Of a DNA stretch of 64,000 nt, positions 56,859 to 64,000 are shown in pieces (positions within the stretch are counted from its first letter, which is position 1; each line of letters begins with the position of its first letter). The DNA comes from Nitrospira sp. (GTDB taxonomy: Bacteria > Nitrospirota > Nitrospiria > Nitrospirales > Nitrospiraceae). The stretch spans positions 186,001 to 250,000 of the forward strand of contig JADJXO010000002.1 of assembly GCA_016715825.1 (NCBI GenBank), written 5' to 3'. Below the pieces are notes generated by a model. The model was not told the origin of the DNA. It did no database searches and saw only the letters and a program-made list of their open reading frames with translations. A program made the position numbers and the translations under genes.

Positions 56859-57538
56859 GCAGGCGCATCCGGCTCTTCAAGCATATATCCGGCGCCTCGT
56901 ACGGTGGCGATCAGGGGCGGGGAAAAGTCTCGGTCGATCTTCGCGCGGAGGGCCCGAATGTGGGCGTCGACGATGTTCGTCATGGGGTCATAACTGATGT
57001 CCCAGACATGTTCGATGATCGCGGTACGCGTCAGGACTCGATTCTTGTTCCGTAAGAGAAATTCGAGGAGCGCGTATTCCTTATTGGTGAGTGCGATCTC
57101 TTTTCCGGCGCGCCAGACGCGATGAGAAGCCGGATCCAGTCTCAGATCGGCCACCTGCAGTTGGACGATTTGTTGTGTACTGCCACGCCGTAGGAGTGCC
57201 CGTATTTGCGCCAACAGCTCCACGAAGGCGAATGGCTTCGGCAGAAATTGATCCGCACCGGTATCAAACCCCGAGACCTTGTCCTCTACGGTGTTGCGGG
57301 CGGTCAGGAGCAACACCGGTGTCATGTTCCCCTTATCGCGAATCCGGCGGCACAGGGCGAGGCCATCGAGCTTGGGAAGCCCGATGTCGAGAATGAAAAG
57401 ATCGTACGCATTGTTGAACGCAAGTTCCAACCCTTCCTCACCGTCGATGGCGACATCAACCGCGTATTGCTCTTCTTTCAACCCTTTTCGGATAAATTGC
57501 GCGAGATCCGCATCATCTTCAACTAAGAGAATTCGCAT
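56855..57538 (-). CDS. OmpR-family response regulator
   Basis: Receiver domain with acidic residues VEDDAD, phosphoacceptor Asp in LFILDIGLPKLDG and Lys in FLPKPFAFVE, followed by a winged-helix DNA-binding domain (LTNKEYALLEFLLRNKNRV ... NIVDAHIRALRAKIDR). At 227 residues it is a standard OmpR/PhoB-type regulator, resembling CusR/CopR. It is the first gene of the operon with the kinase. The promoter side contains no obvious metal-resistance genes to tell its targets. Confidence 0.95.
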   Translation of the reverse strand: MRILLVEDDADLAQFIRKGLKEEQYAVDVAIDGEEGLELAFNNAYDLFILDIGLPKLDGLALCRRIRDKGNMTPVLLLTARNTVEDKVSGFDTGADQFLPKPFAFVELLAQIRALLRRGSTQQIVQLQVADLRLDPASHRVWRAGKEIALTNKEYALLEFLLRNKNRVLTRTAIIEHVWDISYDPMTNIVDAHIRALRAKIDRDFSPPLIATVRGAGYMLEEPDAPA

Positions 57539-57586
57539 GGCGCTCCTTACACCTTCCCGTGACCGCTGACACTCTGACCCTATTGG

Positions 57587-58204
57587 TCAACAAAGACCGC
57601 TCTTGCAGTCCGTGACGACAAGGTTTGTGGCTTTCTCGCCAGTATCCAGCTCGAGGGTTGCCCAAGCAATTCCACCCTGAGATACATCCTGGTGTGCCCC
57701 GGAACCTCCCTCGAGAAGGCTAACTATATAATAGCGTCCAGCGGGAAGTTTCGTGAACCAAAAGTGACCAGTTGGATTGGCCCGGGTTGTGCGGAGATAG
57801 GGGACAAGGCGTTTTTCAGTCAACAGTTGGGATAGGACATCTCGAAGACAGTCACCTGATGGCGCAGGAACAGCGGAATTATCGGGAAACGATACGACAC
57901 TGTGTGGGGGGCAGGCGGTCACGCGCACATATCGGTTAAACCAGTCCCGGGTATGGGCTATTCGCGGAATCAAATAGACCGGGACACCGGCCTGCGTGAC
58001 GGCCTTGCCGGAGGGTGAGCTGAGGAACACTTGGCCGGTTGCCGCTCCCCGCCCCTTGGGTTTGTAAGAGAAGAGTTCCTTCTCATTCAGTGCAGGGGGA
58101 TTGGCTGGAGGTGGCTCGGCCGCCGGTACCGATGGATCAGAAAAGATGCTGATCAGCAGATAGCCGGCGAAGAACCAACCGAGCGTGACCTGAGACCGTG
58201 TCAT
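57587..58204 (-). CDS. Exported protein with carboxypeptidase-regulatory-like domain
   Basis: A 205-residue protein with a signal peptide or anchor (TLGWFFAGYLLISIFSDPSV) followed by a domain starting RGAATGQVFLSSPSGKAVTQ and ending HFWFTKLPAGRYYIVSLLEG, the pattern of the beta-sandwich CarboxypepD-regulatory/CNA-B-like fold. Four Cys (two near residues 97-118, two near the end) may form disulfides. Its start overlaps the stop of the FTR-like gene by four bases, so the two are probably made together. Function is unknown. Confidence 0.65.
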   Translation of the reverse strand: MTRSQVTLGWFFAGYLLISIFSDPSVPAAEPPPANPPALNEKELFSYKPKGRGAATGQVFLSSPSGKAVTQAGVPVYLIPRIAHTRDWFNRYVRVTACPPHSVVSFPDNSAVPAPSGDCLRDVLSQLLTEKRLVPYLRTTRANPTGHFWFTKLPAGRYYIVSLLEGGSGAHQDVSQGGIAWATLELDTGEKATNLVVTDCKSGLC

Positions 58205-58632
58205 GTCGGGGAGGCTGGCGACTCGTCAGACACGAGTGGAGAGGAGATGGCCTTATGTTTGAGGGCGCGACCCTTCTCTGGCGTCGGATCGGTGACGACG
58301 CCATAGACCTCGCGTCCCTCGTGGCCTTCCGGCAAATACTCCGTGATCGGCATCCCATCTTCGCGAACAAAGAGGAGGCAGTGACAGTACTTGTAGATCT
58401 GCATTTCGTCGCAAGCACAGATCCAACGTCGGAGCTTGGCTTCGGCTTGTTTGTCCTGATAGAAATTGCACGGACAGAGGGGCTTCCCCAGTTCATCGAT
58501 GTGCATCGCCAATCCGTTGACGACCGCCTCGGTCACGGCGGAGTTAGGATGCATGGTGGTGCCGCTCTTTTCCGCAAACCCTTCCACAAACTTTCGTATT
58601 TTCTCAAGGCTTCCCGGTGTTGGCTCAGCCAT
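58201..58632 (-). CDS. Ferredoxin-thioredoxin reductase catalytic-subunit-like protein
   Basis: The 143-residue protein carries the full cysteine pattern of the FTR catalytic chain: CPC at residues 53-55, 16 residues, CAC at 72-74, 8 residues, CHC at 83-85 (CPC-x16-CPC-x8-CHC in plant and cyanobacterial FTR). In that family four Cys hold a [4Fe-4S] cluster and two form the redox-active disulfide that reduces thioredoxin. Helical part KIRKFVEGFAEKSGTTMHP also fits; the extra upstream Cys of plant FTR is missing. About 50 tail residues are additional. No variable (alpha) subunit, ferredoxin or thioredoxin is beside it. Confidence 0.85.
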   Translation of the reverse strand: MAEPTPGSLEKIRKFVEGFAEKSGTTMHPNSAVTEAVVNGLAMHIDELGKPLCPCNFYQDKQAEAKLRRWICACDEMQIYKYCHCLLFVREDGMPITEYLPEGHEGREVYGVVTDPTPEKGRALKHKAISSPLVSDESPASPT

Positions 58633-58741
58633 AGACCTCCTCCTACAGAGTGATGAAAGGCAGACCCGCTAGTTTACAAGGGGAATTCGCTGCTTTACAA
58701 TCCGGCTCTTCAGTCGGTTCTCATAACCAAATCTGACACGC

Positions 58742-61729
58742 ATGTCTATTCATCAGCAAATCTTGCACCAACGGCTCGCGACCGAACTAGGCACACAGGT
58801 TGCGGAGGCACTGATGACTCGGTTGCCTCAGGCTACGGGTCGACCGGATGCGGCGGAACAAGTATTGACCCTGCTGGATGAACTGCACGAATTATCAGGG
58901 AAAACAGCCACCGCGGCGGTCGAAGCGCTCCCTGCATTGGACCGTCGCGCCAGGTTAGGAGATATCATCTTGTGGCTTGATCTTGGGGTGGCCTTAGCTG
59001 AGTCGTCAGGTGCATCCGCGCTCAAATATTTTAAAGATAGCCCCTTGTTGCTGGGGCTCATCGAACCGGCTCATGCGCGAGTTGAGGTCCTGACGATCGG
59101 TCTGGAACTGGCTGAGCAAGACGCCAACGTGGCGCTCGAATATATTCGGCATGCTCCACAGATTCTCGCAGATGTCCCCACGACCCACTTGCGCCCCTGG
59201 CTCGACATCGGCATGGAACTCACACAAGTCAACGTGGTCGTCGGTCTCGAATTTATTAGGCAAATCTCCAGGCTTACCTCCGTGCTGCCGGTAGAGAGCG
59301 TACGGGACTGGGCCACCGTGGGCATGAAATTGATTGTGCCGAACAGCCTAGGGAAGCCGGACTATATGGCGACTATGGAGTTTCTCAGGACCAGCCCCTC
59401 CATTCTTGGGCAGATAGAACAGGCGACCGTTCGTGCCAAAGTCGTCTCTCTTTGCCTCTTGTTGGCCGAGCGATCTCCGGAATCCAGCATCGCCTGGCTT
59501 GCGGATTCACCCAACCTCTTACGCGCAGTACCGTCGGAAGCATGGCAGATCAAGCTCTTGCAGTACGGGTCCCTGCTAGCCGAGAAGCATGTGGAGGCGA
59601 CTATCGGCTATCTACAGCGTGCGCCGGAACTCATCCAATTGCTCGGAGATGGGCCTGAGGCCGTCTCAAAATTTGAGAATTGGTTCACGACCGGAATGGA
59701 AGTGCTGGCCTACAGTCCGGACGCAGCACGCGCCTTTTTCGCAGTCGAGTCCCAGAAAGCGCTGGCCTCGGTCGAGCAGGCGTTAAGTGGGGTGCCGTTT
59801 CGACAGGTCGCGCGAAGAGTCACGTTGTTTGTCCAGGGGCTCTGCGGAACCGATGTGGCCGTGACGGCGCTTCCGGATTCAGTGATGGCTCCAGGCCGAG
59901 CGACGGTCAGCACAGACGGAAAGTCCATTTCTTTGCCGGCGCTGCTTCGCCGATATCCGACTGCCGCAGAGAACGAGCGCCTCTACCTCGTGATGGCGGC
60001 GCACGAAGCCGGACATGTAGAATTCGGCACCTATCGGCTGACGCTCGATACGCTCGGCGATCTGGTCGATACCGTAGGAGAGCGTTACGGTCGATCCAGC
60101 GAGGCCAGACCCGAGACGCTGAATGCCTTGTTCCAGCGTTACCCTCAGGCACTCCTCGTCAGGGATCTCTGGGTCGTATTGGAAGATGCTCGCATCGAGT
60201 GCTTGTTGCAAGCGGAGTATCCTGGCCTTCGGCGTGATCTTGCGCGGTTGGCCGCCGGATCCATCACCCCGCGCGATCCCACGCATGGGGTGACGGTCAA
60301 GGAAGTGGTCGTCGACTGCCTCTTGAGGCTTTCGACAGGTGAAACGGAAGCTGTGGCAGTCCCACAGGCGGTGAAGGAGGAAGTCTCCATCCTCTGGGGC
60401 ATGAGCCAGGCCGTTCTGAAGACGACGGCCACGGCGGAAGACGTCGTTCGGGTGGTCGACGCCGTGTATGTGAAATTGGAGGAACTTTTGGCGGCTCGTG
60501 GGGAGATGATTACTATCGAACGAGATGAGGACCCAAAGGATGGACAAGAGGAGCAACCTTCACCTACGCAACCAGGTGACCAATACCGCCCAGTGACCGA
60601 TGTCGCCTATCGTGGCTCGATGAATCCGGAGTTCATCACATGGAACCAGGCACCACTCGAACAAAGTCCGGAGCCTCCGGTACCCCCCGAGAATGCTTCG
60701 ACAGAAAATCCCCGGCGTGGCCAGGAGCCCAGAGCTAACGAGCGCTTGAGCGAGGGACGATCCTTGCCGTCCTTGGTCGAAGAGAGCGTGACTCTCGAGA
60801 CTGATGCTCGATCGGGACGAGAGGTCCGGGCGCATGAAGGACAAGCTGTGCTGTACCCCGAGTGGGACCATCGGATTGACGATTACCGGATGAATTGGAG
60901 CCGTGTCAGCGAATGCTCCGCGGATATCGGATCTGATGAGTTCGTCACGGCGACGTTGGCGGCGCAGCGGAGTGCCATTCGGTCGCTCCGGCGGTTTTTT
61001 GAGGGGTTGCGTCCTCCCGCATGTCGACGCGTTACTGGGCAACCGGACGGGGACGAGGTGGATCTTGATGCGGTGGTTCGACGGGCCGGAGAACAGCGCG
61101 CGGGCAGAGAAGGCGACGATCGGATCTACATTCGTCGAGAAAAGCGTGAGCGCGATGTGGCGGTGGCGTTTCTTGTCGATGTGAGTGCATCGACCAGCCG
61201 GACCCTCGACCATGGGCGTCGAGTGATCGATGTAGAAAAAGAAGGACTGGTGCTCCTCTGTGAAGCACTGGAAGCCGTTGGCGATCAGTATGGATTGTAT
61301 GCCTACTCCGGCCAGGGACGTGCTATGGTCGACTTTCTCACGGTCAAGGATTTTGACGAGCGGCTTGGCGCCTCGACCGCGCATCGGCTGGGAGGCCTGA
61401 CTCCCCGCCATCAGAATCGTGATGGAGCGGCGATACGGCACGCCACCACCAAGTTACTACGGCGCGACGCAAAAAACCGTATCCTCATGTTGTTGAGTGA
61501 CGGACGACCGTTGGACGATGGCTACAAGGATGAATATGCGCTGGAAGATACGAAGATGGCCCTGCGCGAGGCACGAGTGCGGGGAGTGGAGGCTTTTTGC
61601 GTGACGATTGATCGGGAATCGGAAAGCTATCTTGGCCGCATGTATGCTGACACGCGGTATTGCGTCGTCAGCACTGTCGAAACCCTTCCCTCCAAGCTCC
61701 CTCGTATCTACCGGCAATTGACGGCGTAA
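58742..61729 (+). CDS. NorD/CbbO-like protein: helical repeats, HEAGH motif and VWA domain
   Basis: A 995-residue cytoplasmic protein with three parts. Residues about 78-345 are six or seven helical repeats of about 38-42 residues (GLELAEQDANVALEYIRHAP; LLLAERSPESSIAWLADSPN; SLLAEKHVEATIGYLQRAPE). Residue 421 begins HEAGH, a zinc-peptidase-type motif, followed by EDARIE at 481. The C-terminal von Willebrand A domain has the metal site DVSAS at 813-817 and LSDGRP. VWA proteins of the NorD/CbbO type work with MoxR/CbbQ/NorQ AAA+ ATPases to insert cofactors or activate enzymes; no such ATPase gene is here. The next gene follows by 13 bases. Confidence 0.75.
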   Translation: MSIHQQILHQRLATELGTQVAEALMTRLPQATGRPDAAEQVLTLLDELHELSGKTATAAVEALPALDRRARLGDIILWLDLGVALAESSGASALKYFKDSPLLLGLIEPAHARVEVLTIGLELAEQDANVALEYIRHAPQILADVPTTHLRPWLDIGMELTQVNVVVGLEFIRQISRLTSVLPVESVRDWATVGMKLIVPNSLGKPDYMATMEFLRTSPSILGQIEQATVRAKVVSLCLLLAERSPESSIAWLADSPNLLRAVPSEAWQIKLLQYGSLLAEKHVEATIGYLQRAPELIQLLGDGPEAVSKFENWFTTGMEVLAYSPDAARAFFAVESQKALASVEQALSGVPFRQVARRVTLFVQGLCGTDVAVTALPDSVMAPGRATVSTDGKSISLPALLRRYPTAAENERLYLVMAAHEAGHVEFGTYRLTLDTLGDLVDTVGERYGRSSEARPETLNALFQRYPQALLVRDLWVVLEDARIECLLQAEYPGLRRDLARLAAGSITPRDPTHGVTVKEVVVDCLLRLSTGETEAVAVPQAVKEEVSILWGMSQAVLKTTATAEDVVRVVDAVYVKLEELLAARGEMITIERDEDPKDGQEEQPSPTQPGDQYRPVTDVAYRGSMNPEFITWNQAPLEQSPEPPVPPENASTENPRRGQEPRANERLSEGRSLPSLVEESVTLETDARSGREVRAHEGQAVLYPEWDHRIDDYRMNWSRVSECSADIGSDEFVTATLAAQRSAIRSLRRFFEGLRPPACRRVTGQPDGDEVDLDAVVRRAGEQRAGREGDDRIYIRREKRERDVAVAFLVDVSASTSRTLDHGRRVIDVEKEGLVLLCEALEAVGDQYGLYAYSGQGRAMVDFLTVKDFDERLGASTAHRLGGLTPRHQNRDGAAIRHATTKLLRRDAKNRILMLLSDGRPLDDGYKDEYALEDTKMALREARVRGVEAFCVTIDRESESYLGRMYADTRYCVVSTVETLPSKLPRIYRQLTA

Positions 61730-61742
61730 CCAGGTATTGCGT

Positions 61743-62150
61743 ATGACAGACTCGATTGGAAAACCTCCGGTTCCTGCATGGTTGCATAAGCTTTTCACGG
61801 GCCACCAATATCCCTACGTCCGTCGCTTAGCCAAGTTCGGACAGACGGTGAAACCCGGTGAAGACCGTCCTGAGCCGACGAAGGAGATGATCGAGGCCAA
61901 GTTCTGGGAGATCTATCCTCGTTGCCGAGTGAAGGTGCTGCAGGAAGTGAAAGAAGGGATGATCGTAGTCTTTCATGACCTCAGCGAGTATCCTCCCGGT
62001 GGGTACCAAGAGCTGGTCGATAATCCGGAAGAGTTCCTGAGCAAAACCTACGGCAAGAAAAAGATCAAGGTTAATTTCTATGACGATGAGAATTTCGTCT
62101 GTACGATCAACTTCAAAGTTGGGGGCTGGACAGAGCACGAACATGCGTGA
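61743..62150 (+). CDS. Small conserved-looking protein of unknown function
   Basis: A 135-residue soluble protein, rich in charged and aromatic residues (PYVRRLAKFGQTVKP; FWEIYPRCRVKVLQEVKEGM; YPPGGYQELVDNPEEFLSK). No family recognised. It starts 13 bases after the VWA-protein gene (TTG at 61737 is an alternative start), so it is probably in the same operon and could be a partner. It is followed by mdh after 70 bases. Confidence 0.65.
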   Translation: MTDSIGKPPVPAWLHKLFTGHQYPYVRRLAKFGQTVKPGEDRPEPTKEMIEAKFWEIYPRCRVKVLQEVKEGMIVVFHDLSEYPPGGYQELVDNPEEFLSKTYGKKKIKVNFYDDENFVCTINFKVGGWTEHEHA

Positions 62151-62221
62151 GAGGGGAAGAAGGTGAGCTGTCAGGACCGTGACACACCACGGGTCCCATT
62201 TCACGCCTGAGGAGAGAGAGG

Positions 62222-63169
62222 GTGAGAATCATGGTGCAACCGAAAATTACAGTGGTAGGAGCGGGGAACGTCGGAGGGACGACGGCACAACGGTTGGCGG
62301 AGAAGGATCTCTATGACGTGGTGCTGGTCGATATTGCCAAAGGAGTCGCACAGGGCAAGGCGCTCGATATTTCTCAAGCCGGGCCGGTCTGCGGGTACAA
62401 CACGCGAGTCGTCGGGACGAACGAGTACATCGAAACCGCCGGATCGTCGATCGCCGTTATCACATCCGGCATGGCGAGAAAGCCGGGCATGAGTCGCGAC
62501 GAGCTGTTGGCGACGAATGCGAAAATCGTGAAATCGGTCGTGACAGAGTTAGTCTCCCACTCGCCGGAGATCATCTTGATCCTGGTCACCAATCCCTTGG
62601 ATGCCATGGTCCATGTGGCGCGTACGGTCAGCGGTCTTCCCTCATCACGAATCATAGGCATGGCCGGCGTATTGGACTCGGCAAGGATGCGCACGTTCAT
62701 CGCTGCGGAACTGAATGTGTCGGTGACGGATGTTCAAGCAATGGTCTTGGGCGGACATGGCGATACAATGGTGCCCTTACCACGGTATACGACCGTGAAG
62801 GGACAGCCGGTGTCGGACCTCATGACGAAGGAGAAGCTGGAGGCGATCGTCAAGCGCACGCGCGACGGAGGCGCCGAAATCGTCGGCCTCCTGAAAACGG
62901 GCAGTGCCTTCTATGCGCCGTCCGCCTCGGCTGTGGCCATGGTGGACGCGATCTACAAGGACCAGAAGCAGGTGATGCCCTGCGCGGTGCTCTGTGACGG
63001 GGAGTATGGGCTGAAGAACGTCGTGGTCGGTGTGCCGGTGAAAATCGGCCGTGGCGGAGCCGAACAGATCGTGGAGTATGAGCTGACGAGCGACGAACGA
63101 GCGGCATTGGAGACATCGGCCAATGCGGTTCGGGAGCTCTGTGGCACTGTCGATCGACTGATGGCCTAA
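62222..63169 (+). CDS. mdh: Malate dehydrogenase
   Basis: An NAD-dependent dehydrogenase of the LDH-like MDH group, interconverting malate and oxaloacetate. NAD-binding motif [13 protein letters not shown], Asp at the end of strand 2 (VLVDI), the substrate arginines in [14 protein letters not shown], catalytic Asp/His as in [16 protein letters not shown] (here [15 protein letters not shown]). At 315 residues it has the size of this type. The GTG at 62222 and ATG at 62231 are both possible starts; GGAGAG lies upstream. It could serve either direction of the TCA cycle. Confidence 0.95.
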   Translation: MRIMVQPKITVVGAGNVGGTTAQRLAEKDLYDVVLVDIAKGVAQGKALDISQAGPVCGYNTRVVGTNEYIETAGSSIAVITSGMARKPGMSRDELLATNAKIVKSVVTELVSHSPEIILILVTNPLDAMVHVARTVSGLPSSRIIGMAGVLDSARMRTFIAAELNVSVTDVQAMVLGGHGDTMVPLPRYTTVKGQPVSDLMTKEKLEAIVKRTRDGGAEIVGLLKTGSAFYAPSASAVAMVDAIYKDQKQVMPCAVLCDGEYGLKNVVVGVPVKIGRGGAEQIVEYELTSDERAALETSANAVRELCGTVDRLMA

Positions 63170-63245
63170 GAAGCCTCTCGATTATCTTCCTTTTCAAGGC
63201 CACTATGGGCGACTGATGTCGTATCGACGTAGGTCCTTCGTGCGC

Positions 63246-63275
63246 TTGACATTCAGAGAAACGCTGCAGTAGAGA
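63246..63275 (+). promoter_or_regulatory. Possible sigma-70-type promoter before the PuuD-like gene
   Basis: A perfect TTGACA at 63246-63251 is followed after 18 bases by TAGAGA at 63270-63275, a weak -10 element. It is 43 bases before the start codon of the PuuD-like gene, after the mdh stop, so it would drive that gene separately. Confidence 0.35.
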
Positions 63276-63317
63276 CATCAAGTTAGGCAATCAACCGTTT
63301 TTGAAGAGAGGGGAGTT

Positions 63318-63905
63318 ATGAAATTTCTTGAAGATCCGATGCAGACGATGTGGGCGGGATTTGCCCTCACCGTTGTGTTGATCATGATATACCTGGGGTT
63401 AACGGGCATCAGCGCTGGCGAAGCCGACTGGGGCCAGATGATTCTTCGCTGGATTCACTTCCTGGCCGGAATCACGTGGATCGGGCTTCTGTACTTTTTC
63501 AACATCATCAATGCCGCGTTCTTGAAGAGCCTGGATGGGCCGACCAAGAACATCGTGATTCCGAAGCTCATGCCGGCGGCACTCAACTGGTTCCGGCACG
63601 GAGCCACCGTGACCGTCGTGGCCGGAGTGTTCTTGTACGGGCACATGTATCACAAAGGCGGAACAGGAGCTGTGGCCTTGGCGATTGGTGGGCTGCTCGG
63701 CATCATCATGATGGGCAATGTCCATGGCATCATCTGGCCGAACCAGAAGAAGATTATTGCCGCTGTCACCGCGGCTGGGCAGGGAACACCTGCGCCGCCT
63801 GAAATGGCGCAATGGGGACGCACAGCCTTGCTGGCCTCCCGTGTGAATTTCCTGCTCTCGATTCCCATGTTGTTCTTCATGGGAGCGGGCAGTCACTTCC
63901 GATAA
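63318..63905 (+). CDS. PuuD/urate-oxidase N-terminal-like membrane protein
   Basis: A 195-residue integral membrane protein with about five transmembrane helices. Conserved-looking residues are LRWIHFLAGITWIGLLYFFN, WFRHGATVTVVAGVFLYGH and MGNVHGIIWPNQKKII, with several His in or near helices. This resembles the membrane domain of PuuD urate hydroxylase and related DUF989 proteins; the usual C-terminal cytochrome c domain of PuuD is absent. Role may be a haem-binding or redox membrane protein; urate activity is not implied. GAGGGGAG lies before the ATG. Confidence 0.75.
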   Translation: MKFLEDPMQTMWAGFALTVVLIMIYLGLTGISAGEADWGQMILRWIHFLAGITWIGLLYFFNIINAAFLKSLDGPTKNIVIPKLMPAALNWFRHGATVTVVAGVFLYGHMYHKGGTGAVALAIGGLLGIIMMGNVHGIIWPNQKKIIAAVTAAGQGTPAPPEMAQWGRTALLASRVNFLLSIPMLFFMGAGSHFR

Positions 63906-63919
63906 CATTTCGTTCCTGC

Positions 63920-63944
63920 GGTCGGGGAGCCAAGCTCCCCGACC
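63920..63944 (+). terminator. Strong hairpin after the PuuD-like gene
   Basis: GGTCGGGGAGC and GCTCCCCGACC form a perfect 11-base stem with loop CAA, 15 bases after the stop codon. There is no T-run, so it may be a terminator of the non-canonical kind or a transcript-stabilising hairpin. Confidence 0.5.
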
Positions 63945-64000
63945 AACGCGAACCTTCTCTACCCTACTCCATCCGTAGATACTGGGCCTCTTCACCCAGA

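Overview
This is a bacterial chromosome segment of roughly 55-58% GC with mostly core, tightly packed genes. Gene content and gene style suggest a member of the Nitrospirota, most likely Nitrospira: combined single-chain glycine dehydrogenase, long tandem ThyX, PuuD-like membrane protein, NorD/CbbO-like VWA protein, and oriC beside dnaA-dnaN-gyrB-gyrA. That assignment is recognition from memory; no nxr, amo or 16S gene lies here to prove it.

Layout. 1-4.1 kb: M24 peptidase, a long TatA-type protein, a HEAT-repeat lipoprotein and two paralogous PilZ proteins. 4.2-7.5 kb (minus): the protein-quality cluster tig-clpP-clpX. 7.5-11.6 kb: tRNA-Leu, tRNA-Ser, SRP RNA, then dnaX-ybaB-recR and a DksA-type zinc protein. 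11.6-13.5 kb: a beta-barrel remnant and two lipoproteins. 13.6-19.9 kb: tRNA-Val, then trmFO-xerC-hslV-hslU-argB and an M28 peptidase.

19.9-24.0 kb is an accessory island. It holds an AT-rich Mrr-type nuclease, a decayed IS3-family element that itself carries a 172-bp MITE-like insertion, an orphan addiction-module antitoxin, and an MNT-HEPN pair translationally coupled to a Rossmann-like protein.

24.7-37.6 kb: gamma carbonic anhydrase, rimO, purU, an HtrA protease with a two-component system, gcvP, a Tat-exported class V aminotransferase-like lipoprotein and a Sel1 protein. 37.6-43.2 kb: tRNA-Leu, a 125-bp inverted-repeat element, an SF1-helicase-like protein without a P-loop, a bizarre almost pure G/C tract that destroys a gene, a TPR protein and a tandem ThyX.

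43.2-55 kb is the origin region: hisS, three DsrE/F/H-like genes, oriC with DnaA boxes, dnaA, dnaN, gyrB, gyrA, a dciA-like gene and smpB. 55-64 kb: a possible 26-residue membrane peptide, a second two-component system, a ferredoxin-thioredoxin reductase-like protein, a large repeat/HExxH/VWA protein, malate dehydrogenase and a PuuD-like membrane protein.

No CRISPR array, prophage or rRNA operon was seen. The best candidates for something new are the MNT-HEPN-Rossmann gene trio, the MITE nested in the IS3 element, the repeat/HEAGH/VWA protein, the FTR-like protein without a visible partner, the P-loop-less helicase relative, and the exported PLP enzyme.
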